Source: Siphonodentalium dalli
Lineage: Eukaryota; Mollusca; Scaphopoda; Gadilida; Siphonodentaliidae
Direction: 5' to 3'
DNA length: 64,000 nucleotides
Assembly (NCBI GenBank): GCA_032622095.1
Contig: CP136065.1
Location: 213,324,151 to 213,388,150 of the forward strand
Shown here: positions 15,560-29,258 of the stretch, piece by piece
Layout of the letters: every line of letters starts with the position of its first letter
How positions within the stretch are numbered: the stretch's first letter is position 1
Notes under the pieces: model-generated
Told to the model about the DNA's origin: nothing
Database searches by the model: none
What the model saw: only the letters and a program-made list of their open reading frames with translations
Program-made: the position numbers and the translations under genes

Positions 15560-17740
15560 CAAATCTTATATCTATATTTGCGAATGTCTGTCTGTCTGTC
15601 TGTCTGTGTTCTATATAAATTCACAGGGGACCATCTAGATGGCACAAAAGGGGTCTATCAGGGGCAACTTTTTACGAGAATGATAATGGCGAGGGTTAGA
15701 ATTTTGTAAAGTGACGCCGTTGTTGTCAGGGGCAGAAAAAGGGGGAGGGGCAGAAATATTTTTTGTCGCCGATTGCCACCAAACTAATATAGAATCATCC
15801 CCATGATATGAGGAATCTAATGATTTGGTTTAAATATGTTAAAAGTGGCGCCGTTCGAATCAGGGATACACGTAAGGGGAAAGGGGCACAAAATTGTTAA
15901 AAATAATTTTAGCGCCGATTTCCACCAAATTGATACACATTCTTCTCCATGATACAAAGAATTTAATTGTGTGATTTAAAGACCCAAATTAGTGTCGTTT
16001 GGATGAGAGATTGGGTGGGGGGCTGGGCACTAAATTTGATAATAATTTGTTTATTCGCCGATTGCCACCGAACTTATACAAAATCATCCCCATGGTATGA
16101 GGACTCTAATGGTGTGACTTAAAACTGCCAAAGTGACGTCATTCGAGTCAGGGGTGCACTGAAAGGGAGAGGAGCATCAAAATTGATACACAATATTTTA
16201 GCTCAAATGTCCACCAAATTGATACACATTCTTATCCACGATAAGAGGAATCTAATCGTGTGATTTAAAGATGCCATATTGGTGCTGTTTGGGTGAGAAA
16301 TGGGGGAGTGGTGTGGTCACTAAATTTGATAAAAAATTGTTTAGTCGCCGATTAGCACCAAACTTATAAATAATTATCTCCATGATATCAGGAGTCTAAT
16401 TGTGTGGTTTACATATGTCATATGTGGGGTCATTGGAGTCAGGGGTGCATAGAGAGTGAGAGGGACACAAAATTGACAATCAATATGTTTAGTGCCTATT
16501 TCCACCAGATTGATACATATTCTTCTCCGTTATACGAGGAATCTAATCGTGTGTTTTAAATACGCCAAATTGGTGCCGTTTTGGGTGAGAGATATGGGGA
16601 CCCTAAATTTGATACGAATTTGTATACTAGCCAATTTTAACCAATTTTATAATTATTCATCTCCATAATGAGTCAAAGTGTGTGGTTTAATGATTTCAAA
16701 AGTCGCGCCGCTTGATTCCGAGATAGGGACGGGATGGTCACCAAAACTGATAAAAATATGTTTAGTGCCAATTACCATCAAATTCATACACGTTCTTCTC
16801 AAATGATACGAGGAATCATATCGTGTGTGTTAAAAGCGCCACATGTCGTGCCAAGATAATCGCGACCTGAGTGCCATCCTGGTCTATATGTGCAAATAAA
16901 GCACAGGCACTTAGCACATATTGGAACTCACGTCGCGAATTTTATTTGCTTATATCTGTCTGTATGTGTTCTATATATAACTTCACGGGGTACAATCGAG
17001 ATGGCACTAAGGTGGTCTAACAGGGGTAACTTTTTACAAGGAAGATAATGGTGCGGGTTAAAATATTCTAAAGTGACACTGTTGGTGTCAGGGGCAGAAA
17101 AGGGGGAGGGGCAGCAAAACAAAAAAGGATGAAATAGTTTTGTCACCGATTTCCACCAAACTTATACATAACCACTTCCATGATCTGGCTCCGTTCGAGT
17201 CAGTGGTGCTGGGGGGGGGGGGCAGGCACCAACAATTGATTTAAAAAACTATTTTTAGCCCAGATTTCAACCAAATTGATATATTATTCTTCTCCATGAT
17301 ACTAGGAATATAATCGGTTTATTTAAAGACGTCAAATTGGTGCCGTTTGTGTGAGAGATGGGGGGGGGGGGTGGTTATAACTATGATAAGAATTTGTTTA
17401 GTTGCCGATTACCACCAAACTTATATATAATCATCTCCATTATATCGTGCATGCATGAGTCTAATATTGGTTGTAATGTGTCAAAGTGGCTCCGTTCAAG
17501 TCATGCATGAGGAGGGGATTTGCACCAAAGCTGATACAAATATATTTAGCACTAATTTCCACCAAATTCATACACGTTCTTCTCTAATGATACGATTAAT
17601 TAAATCACAGTTGGTGTCGTTTGGGTCATGGATGGCGAGAGCAGATACACTAGTATTGATAAGATTGTTCTATTCGCCAATATCCTCCAAATTTATATGT
17701 ATAGTCATCTCCCAGGCCATCTCCATATCGCTCTAAGGAC
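15560..17740. repeat. degenerate tandem satellite in intron
   Basis: About a dozen diverged monomers of roughly 155-165 bp, alternating two subtypes. Each contains GCCGATT(T/G)CCACCAAA, then ATACA.ATTC.TCTCCATGATA and GAATCTAAT.GTGTG. It opens with a TCTG microsatellite (15584-15606). I see no gene; this is a long-lived tandem array. Confidence 0.75.
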
Positions 17741-18955
17741 TTTTTGGCGTTCAAATTTCACGATCTCGACAAATGGTGACCGAATTAAGTCACTTGAACA
17801 ATTATATCTTCTCAACTGTCATATAATCAGCTAGCAAAACAGATACATAGAAGAAAGCATTAAACGTATATGTATCATTCTATTTAAGAGGTACATATAT
17901 TCTTGAAAACTAATAGACCTTGAACCATCAGAGGATTGTACATTAGAATGGCTGATGTATATATCATAACACAATTGAGTCTGTCCCATTCAATATAGTT
18001 TCTACAAAAAAGTTACAATTTTTCAAGTGATATGGAATGTATAGAAGGCCTGTTCAATAATAGTGGTCACAGTGTGTAGTCAAATATAGTTTCTTCTGAG
18101 ATAAAAGAAAACGCAGTTAGTAGCACATGACTTTTCAAGATCATCCAATACTTAAATGTACATCTGACAAGGGTATATCCACAGAGGATTTCTTTCACTT
18201 TTAGAACAGTCTCATCGCTTAACATAAACAGCTAAAACATCTCGCTCTGTGTCGGGCAATTGTAACTGGTATACATGCATAGAAACGTTTCGTTTATACT
18301 GAGAATAATTAGCCAGTATATAGCACCATGAACAGAGGAGCACCTGGATATTTCTTTAAAACATCTGTGTCTTCGTGGAGATATGATAACCAGGTGTCCT
18401 CACAATCTTGGTCTAACCCACTAGATTGATTGATACAACTCTATGTAAAACCAAATTGTTGTCTTTAAGTTTGGGAACTAATGTGTTTTTTTATGTCCAT
18501 GCGTACATATGTTATAACGTCTGAAGTATACGCAGTTGTAAATAAATAAATATTTCGTTATTGGTGGGACGGATTCATCGCGATAAACAAAATGACAATA
18601 GCTCCGATCCGACAAGGTGAGCCACTACTTATATTCCATGTGTAAGAATCATGTTTTCTGATACTAGTTTGGGTATAAAATTTATGAGAATGAGTGTAAC
18701 ACTTTAACCTGGGCAGGTAAACCTGCTAGTACACGATAATTACAGAGATTACATGCATGTGTGTATCCACCCTAAACAGTTCTTATTCCAAGTAAATTAA
18801 TTATAGACATGCAAGCACAAACATAAGAACAAAGCCCGATCGATCCGCTTGTGAAGCCGTGTGGATAAGATGTGGTGCTATAAAACGAAATCTCATTTGA
18901 AAAATCGATTTGTTCTTATGGTTTTTTATTGCCAGTTGTTTATGCGCCCGTTTGA
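17741..18955. other. intron sequence, nothing recognised
   Basis: AT-rich, many stops in all frames, no motif or repeat that I can relate to others in the window. Confidence 0.5.
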
Positions 18956-18959
18956 AAAT

Positions 18960-19540
18960 TGAAAAAACGGTCGTATTATTTAATCAGTCTGTCTGTCCGT
19001 CGAGCCGTCCGTTAACATTCTTGGTTTCCGACCGATAACTCTAGTCTGGATTATTTTATCTGAACCCAAGTTGGTATGTTGATTTCCCAATCAAAGTTCG
19101 AATATGGATTCCGTCCAATTGTTTCTACGGGGAACTTACGGCCCTTTTTCGACTTAGAATTTGACCGATTTCATAACATTTCCGTTTCCGACCGATAACT
19201 CCATTTTTGATAACGTGATATGAACCACATTTTGGTATGTGTATTTCCCAGGTTAAAATACACGCCAAGTATAAATATGGGTTCTGTTTAGTTATTTGTA
19301 CACGAGTTATGGCCCTTTTTCGAATTAGAATTTGACAACGATTTCATACATTTCGGTTTACGACCGATAACTCCTGTTTGGAATATTTGATCTGAACCAA
19401 AGATAGACATGTGTGTTTCACCAGCTAACAATAAAGGCCAGGTTCGAATATGAGTTCTGTCCAATTATTTGAACATGAGATACGGCCCTTTTTCGACTTA
19501 GAATTTGACCGCATTTTGGCATTGAAGTTAGGGGTATATC
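18960..19540. repeat. about 190-bp tandem repeat, three diverged copies
   Basis: Units centre on TTTCCGACCGATAACTC (near 19025, 19188 and, as TTTACGACCGATAACTC, 19355) and on GGCCCTTTTTCGACTTAGAA (near 19140, 19310, 19490). They start with a TCTGTCTGTCCGTC tract, typical of invertebrate intronic satellites. Confidence 0.75.
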
Positions 19541-21405
19541 TTATATTCTTTTTGAGCTAAAATTGTTGTATTTTGTGGTACATTTTAGTACATTTAGAAA
19601 TGGCTGACTGGCGTACGTATTCAAGTTTGCCACGCCCTAGCGATGATCTTGTTGAAGCATCATATAACGCATGATGGATCGAAAGTCTTTAGTTTGGTTT
19701 ACCCGGAGTTGCACATTAAAGGGATTCCGTTGAACACTACTGCAACTATCAAAATTAAAACCACACAATGTAAACTTTTAATGATATTAGGATAGGATGT
19801 TTGCGTTTACTTGTATTATAATTAGAAAACGGTGGTGTTAGTATGGAAATAATAATTGTGTCAGTGCGGTTACAGGGAGAAAGAAGAAATTTGGTTCAGA
19901 AAGCTAGAGAGGAGATATAAATCGTATGATGCGTTAATCGAGTTAACCCTTTTCATACTTGCTATCGTGTTCAGATAATAATTTCACGTTTGTTGAACTT
20001 ATATCAAAACAATTCCCTCAATCAATAGGACTCATTCCTGTTCCTTCTGCACTTTTTTTGTCTGTTGTCTGTTGTTATCACCCTAACATCCCTCCAAATG
20101 AATAATATACCATTCCGATGTACACTTTTAACTGACTGGGATAATTCTTTATCTTATGTGCACATGAGTATAAAATGCTATCATATGCAATTCACCGGCA
20201 TTGACACCATAAATCAATAAATAGTTACTTTGTAGTGTATTTAACTATGTGAGATAGATGTGCTTGAATTCAAGCAATTCCGGCCTATCTCAAGAGAAGT
20301 ACTGCATTACCAATTGCTGTCCATGTACACAAATGGTGTTAACCACGCCATATACCTGTCTCTCGATTGGGCTTACTTTCTGTTGCCTTGAGTCCTAAGT
20401 ATATAACATTCGATTATATATAACGTTACCATGCATAAACATGGTTATTTGAATTTTGTGTTGCAACGCTTACATTTCATGATAAAATGGTCGCTCAATT
20501 TTACAAGCTTTCGGCCTCTTAGCTGATTATAGTTGTATACGACGTCCCCGAATTCCCACGACATAGGATGAACCTTTAAGCTGATTATTACATAATGAGA
20601 TGACCATGTGACTGAAATGCCAGTAAGCTCCAACAAACCAAACCACCTCTACATCTCAAGAGCGCCGAGTCGAAAATCTATACGTCATAATTTGCAACAA
20701 AATGGCGGCATGATATCACGCCTGATAATTTCAACATTCGATTTTTCTCTATTTTCCAAAGAGATATCAGAAAACTATTAACAAATGTAAAGTTCCAACG
20801 ACTCATCTCGGATACTATTAAAACTAGATTTTTAACAGGACACTTTGGCATTGTTTCCGAAGTCACTTGAACATTTGTATCTTCTCAATATATAGTCATA
20901 GTTACGTATGGACGGGATTCATAATGAGATATCGACAGACCACATTCGCTATATTTTCGGTTGAGATATTTATATGGATTATAATAGAACGATGAATACT
21001 CACTTCCATGTGGGACATCTTCAGTCATTTTCGGGCAAATTATGACGTATGATGCCGGCCCTGGAGTAAGTTTAGTAAACCACCATTCAATGCTTATTAC
21101 GCGCGCCGCATGTATACTAATGGACAAATTCTTGTTTCGCCTAGGCGCTGCCATAGCGCATGGGGGTTCTATTTATAGAATGTTAATTATTGGGACACAT
21201 TAAAAGTTGTAGTGCGACCCCGAGTCCGAGCTGTGACCCCGAGGCCGTTTATTGGCGTTTACATTACGTCAATACAATTACAAATAACAGAAATGAAAAA
21301 GATTCTATAATTACAATCATGGGTAATATAATATATTATCTTGAGCGCGTTACCATTTCTGACTATGGTTTTCTTGTAAAGTATTTTCCTCTCTTTGTTT
21401 ACCAG
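19541..21405. other. intron with dispersed repeat family F
   Basis: Segments at 19945-20130 and about 21175-21383 recur elsewhere (14100-14160, 14650-14790, 40035-40130, 50640-51330, 52140-52240). For example, GTTACCATTTCTGACTATGG occurs at 21349 and again near 51290. No coding potential is seen. The acceptor tract TTCCTCTCTTTGTTTACCAG ends at 21405. Confidence 0.55.
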
Positions 21406-23606
21406 GAAACGACAAGTGTTACTATAGAGGATAGACACGAAGGAAAGCCACCAGTTAAGGCATTTGCTGACAATTACCAGACCGAGAACTCAAACGAAAT
21501 CATCATAGATTTCACCCCAGTCGATAGTGAAATAACTCAATGCTCCGCTCTCGATGGTGATGGTGGTCAAGTGAATTTCACGGTAACCGAGTTCTTGGGC
21601 AAGAAAAGTATCACGAAAACCTATCCAGAATCTCGGCTGTACCAAGCATCAATAACATGCACGAACCCGTATGGCGAAATCTCAAACACAACTACAGCCG
21701 TCATCAGAAACTTCACAGTGCCATGGGGAATACTACATGCGGGAGATGACCTTGAACTGACCGCTCCCGGCGATGAGGCTTTCCAGCAGGGAATTGAAGT
21801 CAAGATCAACGGAAAAGATGAAGCAGTGACGATATCAAATGGAAAGATCAGGATCCCAGCTGCTTCTCTGAAACCGTTTGATAACTTCATCTATTTGTAC
21901 CATAACGGCATTGTAATCGAGCGGTCCATGTATGACGTACAAACAGACGTACCGACACTTGACATCACGGCTGAGTCATTTGCGCTGACACGGAAAGGAG
22001 ACATTGAATTCTCAATAATCATCCAACCAGGGGATCATTTGACCTTGAGGATAGATTACGGACAGGGGACGAAGGACAACTTTCATTTGAAATCAGTAGT
22101 AGAACCGACCACCATAGTGGGATCAGCGCATTACTCAACGCCCGGATATTACAACGTGACGGCAGATATAGTCAATGCAGTCAGTAATGGGTCTGTAGAG
22201 AAGCTGGTATCTGTGGAGATTCCAATAGAGAGCGTTTCTGCCAAGGCTGAGAGCGTACTGACTGATATAGCGATCGCATTTAACATCGACATAAACGAAG
22301 ACGAATCATACTTCCCACAGAAAGTCAAGTTCACATTTGATTTCGACAATGGCGTCACAAAGGAAGTCGACCACATGAATACTGAAGAAAATTCTTTCCC
22401 AACATTTATATATGACTACTTGTACCCAGAATGGGGAGTTTATTACGTAAAAATCACGGCATCCAATGAAATCAGTTCACAGTCTACCCAGATCAAGGTC
22501 AAGAAAGGTGACGATATCGAGTTTGTCGATTTGTTTGCCTCAGGCTCAACGTCCAGGGGTGTGATCGACTCTCCTATTTCAATGATGATCGAGTTCCCTT
22601 CTGGGTCAGATATAGCATTTGATATGGACTTCGGTGATGGGAATACATACACCATCCTTCAGAATGCAGTGGCAGTGGGAACCACCACGTCAGAGGATGG
22701 TAGATCCACTGGTACCTTACAGTCTGAGGGTACAATTATTGCCACTCACACGTACCTCACTAATGGGCACTACACGGTCAATGTCAACGCACACAATCAT
22801 TTCAGTAGCTTTGCATCAACGATGTGCCCCATGATTGCTGTTGGGGATTCGCCGTCACAGGAATGTACGATATCAGAAGCGGTTGTTTATGACGTATCTA
22901 CCGAGGGAAGTAAAGTAGATATTTCAGGCTCAACTCAGCAGAATCCGTTACACAAAACACGATCCGAACACGTATACTACCAAGGCGACGCACAAGCGAA
23001 GTGTGGCAGATATGGCAACAGAATTCAGGTGTCTTGGACTGGCTACAAACTGTATGAATTGGAAGGAGACACCGTCAAACGACCAGATACATCAGTGTGC
23101 CAGAAACAGTCAGAGACAGATGAGCTGCATTTAGTTCCGCTTCAGTTTGAGTTCGGACTTTATATGATAACCATGATAGCGTCTATTGACGGTTCCGATG
23201 CCACATTCGCTGAAACGTCATTTTATCTGGAAATAGGGGTTTCTAAAGCAGTGGCACGCATAGCAGGGGGAGACCACCGTACAATGATAATCTGGGAGAC
23301 GTTGGATGTAGATATTTCGGATTCGCATTACCCGGATGTGCAGACCAATCGCCGCGATGGACTCACCTATGAAATGGTTTTCATACCAGATGGTCTGTCA
23401 TCATCGATGGAAGACCTGTCCAACGAAGAAATTATATCCAAAAGCAGATTCCTTCTTGGTGACGTCATGTATCCTGGAGAGTCGAACAACACTATTCGGA
23501 TTTCAGAACTAGAGAAAGCGTTTGTGACGCCACAGAATGCAAGTCAAAGCCTTGTCGTGTCAAATGGCATCGTCTACGTCCCATGTAACTCGTTCAGAAT
23601 GGATAG
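21406..23606 (+). CDS. polycystin-1-like gene, visible exon 2: PKD domains and start of REJ region
   Basis: A very large internal exon (733 codons plus 2 nt; phase 0 in, phase 2 out; donor GTAAGT). It encodes several PKD or PKD-like repeats: LTLRIDYGQG...HYSTPGYYNVTADIVN (near 22050), VKFTFDFDNG...YDYLYPEWGVYYVKITASNE (near 22330), and IAFDMDFGDG...HTYLTNGHYTVNVNAHN (near 22615). From about 22855 the sequence changes to a receptor-for-egg-jelly (REJ)-like region with spaced Cys (AKCGRYG; TSVCQKQ) and QFEFGLYMITMIAS. Many N-glycosylation sequons fit an extracellular location. PKD array followed by REJ is the polycystin-1/PKDREJ order. Confidence 0.93.
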
Positions 23607-25660
23607 GTAAGTATTTATCTCCCATCCAGCTGTAGCGTTCGGATATAAGAGCCACAACATACCAACAAAGATCACACGTTGATTGAATGTTTATTTGCAA
23701 AGCCAGCATTTAAGCTGGAACATAGCCAAACATATATTCATAATTATATGCAAACAATTTATACAAGCAATTTACACGTTAACAAACAAAAAATGTCATC
23801 CAATATTTCCATAACAAATTCACCATAATAGTATAACTAGACACAAGTACAATCCATTAACAAGTACCTTGCGTAATTATGCAATTTCCAATTTAGGGAT
23901 GTGTCACATTAGATAGATATAAATATCTATACGTTTCATCTATATTGCATTTTCAGAATCTACGCGTTCGGTTACATGCTTATTAGGTTCATCAGATAAC
24001 TTGTCAATATTTCAAGTAGATCTATATATACCTTTTCGTTAGTGTTTTTTTTCAGTGAAATCTGTGGTCTAAATGTCCTATATGGGTTCCACGCGAAATG
24101 TTCGTTAATTTTAAACTGTTTTATAATTTATGTTCGAAACCATTCCTGGTAGGATAATTCTGATTGGATTGTATTGAAGAATGACCGGAGGGCGTATCCC
24201 CCTTATCCTGAGTGACAGGGACTAACGAGGCCGCGGGAAACGTTAAAACAAACAGTGACAAAAAGTCGTGAGCAAAATTTCTTATAATTTTCTACTTTTT
24301 ACTTCTAAAATTCTAAAAAGTCGTATAACACCATACAATCACGTTTTCTCATCAACTAGAAGTTATTGAATATGAAAGTGAAATATATATTCTAACAACT
24401 GTAATACGAGGTGTTATTATGCAAAGTTGTTTGCAGATACCAATTATAGTTCCCTGGAATGGATAAAATAGTTTTCTGTGTCCCATCAACAATTTGGTTT
24501 TCCTGAGGTACGACCTTTTAGAAGCCCGCTAACTTTATGTCAGTCCCAATCCCACTCCAAATTTGATCCAACCGAGACTATCTCAATGCATGTTTCAAAT
24601 CATTTGTCTCAAACAACCGGATAACTCAAATCACCTGAGTTATGATAGCCACCACAATATTATCTTCTACCTATTATTCAGTTAAGTTTGTATTATTTGT
24701 TTACCGAATTTTGTTATGTTTAGTAGCGCGCCACTGTAAGATGTAATCGTGGCATCGCCATGCAAATGCGTCATGTGCATGTATATTGAGTATTTCGTTA
24801 TTTTAACCTACTTATGCGTGGACTATGTGAGTGAAATATAAGGACGCCTGAATTATCAGTAATATCATTATTCACATTTTCAGAACGAAGTATCATTATT
24901 TAATTTTAGTAGAGTGTGTTAACGATTTAGTCACGACAGCCCGGACAAAAGTGCCATCATTCTTTTGATATTGTGTGCATATGTTTGTACAATACAAAAT
25001 AAAGTCACAAGTCTCAACGTTCCAAACAGCAGAAACTGATTTTAAAGATTTTAGTGAAAAACGTCAAATTTTCCAGTTCCGGCTGCCATTTTGGTGGCCA
25101 TCTTGGACGAGAGTTCCACTTTTGCTCTAAAATGTGGCATTATATCTTAGCTTCTCAAAATGCATGCATTTGTATACATATGACAACATTTTATCATTAT
25201 AATTTGCATCAAATTGACTTCGTGACCCGTCTGAAAAACGGCGGCCATGTTGGACGCCATCTTGTCTCGTGACCAAAAACAAGGCCCATAAGGTCGGTTT
25301 CCCGCACTAGAATTGAAGCACACATACATATGTACAAAGGCCCAAAAGATGGAACTTGTGTCCAGGCTGTCATGATGCGACCTATATAATGTCGCTAGTA
25401 CACTCTACTATAATATTACTGGTTTAACATGACCTTAATTCTTGAAACTATGTTGACAATCTGTGTGATCATGAGTGCTACATGTTCAACAGTTTCGAGT
25501 TTCCTGTGAAAGTATGCCATTTTATGCCATTTTTGTATGCTGATACCCTTATCTCTCATCCTCATGCATGGCATCCGGCCTCCCCAAACTCATGAGCACT
25601 GATTGAGGCGATTGCATTGTTGTGCAAGTTTTTTTTTATTGTGATTGTGTATTGGATAAT
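23607..25660. other. intron, no gene recognised
   Basis: AT-rich. An inverted pair of CCATTTTGGTGGCCATCTTGG-like segments (near 25085 and 25245, GGCGGCCATG...GCCATCTTG) belongs to a common invertebrate repeat. Nothing else can be supported. Confidence 0.45.
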
Positions 25661-26092
25661 ATAAGCATGCCATTGTCATATATATCATGGAAGACATGTA
25701 CATGTATCTTAGGCAGTTTATAAGCATGCCATTGTCATATATATCATGGAAGACATGTATCTTAGGCAGTTGATAAGCATGCCATTGTCATATATATCAT
25801 GGAAGACATGTATCTTAGGCAGTTTATAAGCATGCCATTGTCATATATATCATGGAAGACATGTATCTTAGGCAGTTTATAAGCATGCCATTGCCATATA
25901 TATCATGGAAGACATGTATCTTAGGCAGTTTATAAGCATGCCATTGTCATATATATCATGGAAGACATGTATCTTAGGCAGTTTATAAGCATGCCATTGC
26001 CATATATATCATGGAAGACATGTATCTTAGGCAGTTTATAAGCATGCCATTGCCATATATATCATGGAAGACATGTATCTTAGGCAGTTTTT
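25661..26092. repeat. 53-bp minisatellite, eight copies
   Basis: Units start ATAAGCATGCCATTGTCATA and end ATCTTAGGCAGTT with a 53-bp period. The first unit has a 6-bp insertion (ACATGT). Two alleles (TTGTCATA or TTGCCATA) alternate among units, and near-identity suggests recent expansion. It ends abruptly at TTTTTAG. Confidence 0.92.
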
Positions 26093-26489
26093 AGATTTTT
26101 GATCATCTGAATATTTTAAAATGCATACGCCCAAGATAATGGTATGTGTTGGTCAGAAAAAGAATGAAATTGTTTTATTTTTTCGACTTTTTCTCCAAGT
26201 TCAGATGAATTTCGACTGGTTATTATGCTAAATGGGGCCCTATCTGTCACCAATTTCACTATATTGATATTTCCGTTCAGAAAATATTATTTTATAGATC
26301 GTGGGTGAAAATCGGTTTTCATATGAAATTTTCAGATTTTGAGCAATTTTGGGGTAAAAAGAAAAATTTGCCCACCCTTACAATATGTGCCAAAGGTTAA
26401 TTCACATATGACAGTATATGCAGTATATCTATAAAAAAAAATAGAGATGTTCTGAGAATCTCGTATAATGGCCTATGTCACCAATACAG

Positions 26490-26691
26490 GTCCGAGCTGA
26501 AGATTTTGCTGTGTGTATTCTATAACAACGATGAGGGAAATTGTACAGAGCAAAGCTTTACCGTCAAACTATCGAATGCTACTGGGAGCTTTGGTGAGCT
26601 GGACGAGTTGCTGGCCAGGGGTGACGCCACCGGAGTCGCCAAGGGGGTTATGTCCATGGTCGATGCTATAGACTCCAGCGGAAGCGGAAAT
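26490..26691 (+). CDS. polycystin-1-like gene, visible exon 3: REJ region
   Basis: Acceptor ACAG at 26486-26489 and donor GTGAGT at 26692. Phase 2 in, so its first base completes an Arg codon with exon 2; phase 0 out. It encodes SELKILLCVFYNNDEGNC... and then an acidic helical part (FGELDELLARGD...SMVDAIDSSGSGN). The hydrophobic-Cys start followed by helices fits the REJ-to-GAIN transition of polycystin-1-like proteins. Confidence 0.88.
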
Positions 26692-26704
26692 GTGAGTTTC
26701 TTCT

Positions 26705-26995
26705 TTGGTGAATAATACATTAAAGACATATTATGGACTTGTTCGGGTGAGTGAAATTGATAAGTTAGCACTCAGGCGCTATGCCAACCTGGGGAACGTA
26801 GCATTCTACTAACATCGCCGAAAATCTCACAAAAATCTACCATACCACTCCACAGAAAACATCTTCCGAACTACGCCCAATTGTAAATATTTACATCTCG
26901 GTTGGGGACGCAACTATCAGCGACAATCTGACACAACTAATTTCGCCATCGAGAGTCATTACATTTAATTAATATATAAGAATGAGAACGGTGTG
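26705..26995. mobile_element. dispersed repeat family H
   Basis: The reverse complement recurs at 40590-40832 plus 41982-42012 (segments AATTGTAAATATTTACATCT and TATGGACTTGTTCGGGTGAG). The second copy is interrupted by a later insertion, which dates H as older. Confidence 0.6.
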
Positions 26996-27643
26996 TATCG
27001 TCAATTTGGATTAATATTCGTAAGAAAATAACTACTTTATCAAGATTATTCTAGATTTCTATTTTATCACCCTACCATAGTGTTTCACATTACTTTAAGG
27101 TTCATCACACTCCGTATTCGATAGACACATTATTGGCACACGACGTAATCGTTCCGAGGATTCGTTGTGGGCACGGAGGATTCGATGTGATACCAACAAG
27201 GGTTCGAGCATTTATTGTGCATTCATACAAAAAGGTTCACTACTTGATAATAAACTTGTAAATGCTAACATTTAGTCGTTTGTACAGTGGGGAGACCCTT
27301 GCACACATGTTTTGGCCGTCAAATGGGTGTAGACGGCACCGGGTATGTGCGTATATATCTTATTCACTAGCCAGGTACATGTGTACTGTCAACGAAAACA
27401 TCAGTGCACTTAACCCTCGGTAGTTGCAACTAAAGTTTTGCGTTGTTTAAGATATGTGCATTACTGTTCCAGTGGAATCACAGATACAAGTATAATTTGT
27501 TCCATAAAATACCAATATTTAATCAAACATTGACGGTAAACATTAGAAAGGGTCAGATCATTGTACATTATCCTGAAAATAATATTCAGACTAAAATATT
27601 TAAACTCATTACACGATTTTTTATGTTTGTTGACAAAATTTAT

Positions 27644-28307
27644 CGTCGCATCGGCGCTAAAATGTTCTATATCCATTTTGGCGGGAACATGAGATAATGG
27701 TACCGTTCGATTCGACGCGGTATTTTCTGTCCAAATAACATAAGATATTGAGTATAGCATATAACAGATATGAATAAGAGGATATGGAAATATGTTCCAT
27801 CTCCCGAATTCGTTTGTATATCCGTGCTGTATTGTTCTATCTCCACTGTGGACCAATGAATTGATTTATTTTGTAACACGGGATCGCATCAATTTCAGTG
27901 CTAATAATGTTCTATCTCGAACCGACAATGGTAAGCAATGGGACCTAATGGCAGTCAATATGCCTGACTGGAACTAGTGCCTCCTTACTCTTATATATGA
28001 AAAATGACATAATGTGCGAGTTATACACTTTGGAATGATTTAAAAACCTAAAAACTACATTAGCACTCACGAAAAAAGCCAAATTGTTCTGCAAAATGTT
28101 CTATCTCCAAACACAGTCATGTCAATAATACTCATTTAAAGCAAGACGATTTAAACAGATTAGCTCTTCGTTTCCCGTGATAAAATAAAAACAACATAAG
28201 TTGAAAATAAAGCAGACATATACGAAAACCAGATGATCAAAAATTCAAATCGAGTTTCCCACAAATAAAAAATAATGGATATAGAACATTATAGCACCGA
28301 TGCGACG
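27644..28307. mobile_element. 664-bp TIR element with internal TGTTCTATCTCC repeats
   Basis: Terminal repeats CGTCGCATCGGCGCTAAAAT and the complement of ATAGCACCGATGCGACG bracket five spaced copies of (A)TGTTC(T/C)AT(C/A)TCC. No transposase ORF is present. Flanks 27470-27643 and 28308-28497 match a dispersed repeat also found at 52245-52312 and 52770-52955. Confidence 0.65.
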
Positions 28308-28497
28308 GAATCACTGCAACATATTATGTATTTACATAACAATGGTTTCAACATGCAACATATAACGTTGTTGGAGAATTATCAATAATAAATATAAGAA
28401 CAAAGTTTATCTATTTCTCAATGTTCTTCTTAGTGGTGATATTTTTTGCAGACTTTATATTTTTGCAGATTTACCCACTTCAAGTGCCTTGGTCCCT

Positions 28498-28897
28498 TTA
28501 ACCCTTTACCCAACAAACCGGGCAAAACCGGCCAAATAAAGCTTCAACAGCCTAAAATATCTTTGGTCTGTCTCAATAGAACCATACAAATATGGATATC
28601 ATTGGAACCGGCTCCTTGACCACAGTGTGACAGTTACAGTTATACCCTGTGCCAATGCATTCTCTTATATATGCGAGTCGACCATAGGTCGCCTCGCATA
28701 TATAAGAGAATGCATTGGCCTAAAAAAAAACTTTTTTTAACACTTTTTACCATTTTTTCTTACATTCTTTAACAATTTTATAATTTTTAATGTGTTAAGC
28801 CAATGCATTCTCTTATATATGCGAGGCGACCTATGGTCGACTCGCATATATAAGAGAATGCATTGGCACAGGGCCGTTCTGTTGGGTAAAGGGTTAA
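28498..28897. mobile_element. TTAA element carrying a family A double hairpin
   Basis: Termini are TTAACCCTTTACCCAACA and its reverse complement. A family A double hairpin (28643-28873) lies inside, with hairpins at 28650-28720 and 28798-28870. The same outer termini occur at 34498-34951. Confidence 0.75.
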
Positions 28898-29222
28898 TGA
28901 ACTCATTTGAACCAATCCAAAACGCCTTTATTATGGCGACGTGTTGCAAATTAGACGACGGTTTCTTCTATATTTTAAGCTTGGAAAACCTTTAATTGGT
29001 CTGGGTTTTCTTGTTTGCGATCTGAAGTACAAATGCATGGTGGATGTCAAAAAAAAACTTGTCCAGATAAATTGATGATGCAATGAAACGTGTCTTCGTC
29101 TGGACAGTAAAATCGGTGCAAAATCGAGACGACAGAAGAATGCCCTGCATTCTACATTCCACAACAATAGCTCAATATAGGAAGATTTGGATTTGACAAC
29201 ATTTGTCGGGGTTTTTTTTCAG
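28898..29222. other. intron segment, nothing recognised
   Basis: No ORF or repeat identified. It ends in a T-rich tract (GGTTTTTTTTCAG, to 29222) that forms the acceptor of the next microexon. Confidence 0.5.
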
Positions 29223-29258
29223 GCAACGGACGTTGAAAATCAAGAAAAGAATGCTGAA
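29223..29258 (+). CDS. polycystin-1-like gene, visible exon 4: 36-nt microexon
   Basis: Encodes ATDVENQEKNAE, phase 0 at both ends, between TTTTTTTTCAG and GTGAGT. Phase, charge pattern and the strong splice sites support it, although a 36-nt exon cannot be proven by eye. Skipping it would keep the frame. Confidence 0.7.

Noticed and set aside
25661-26092. Regularly spaced repeats as a CRISPR array
   Set aside because: Units are contiguous 53-bp tandem repeats with no unique spacers, in an animal genome.
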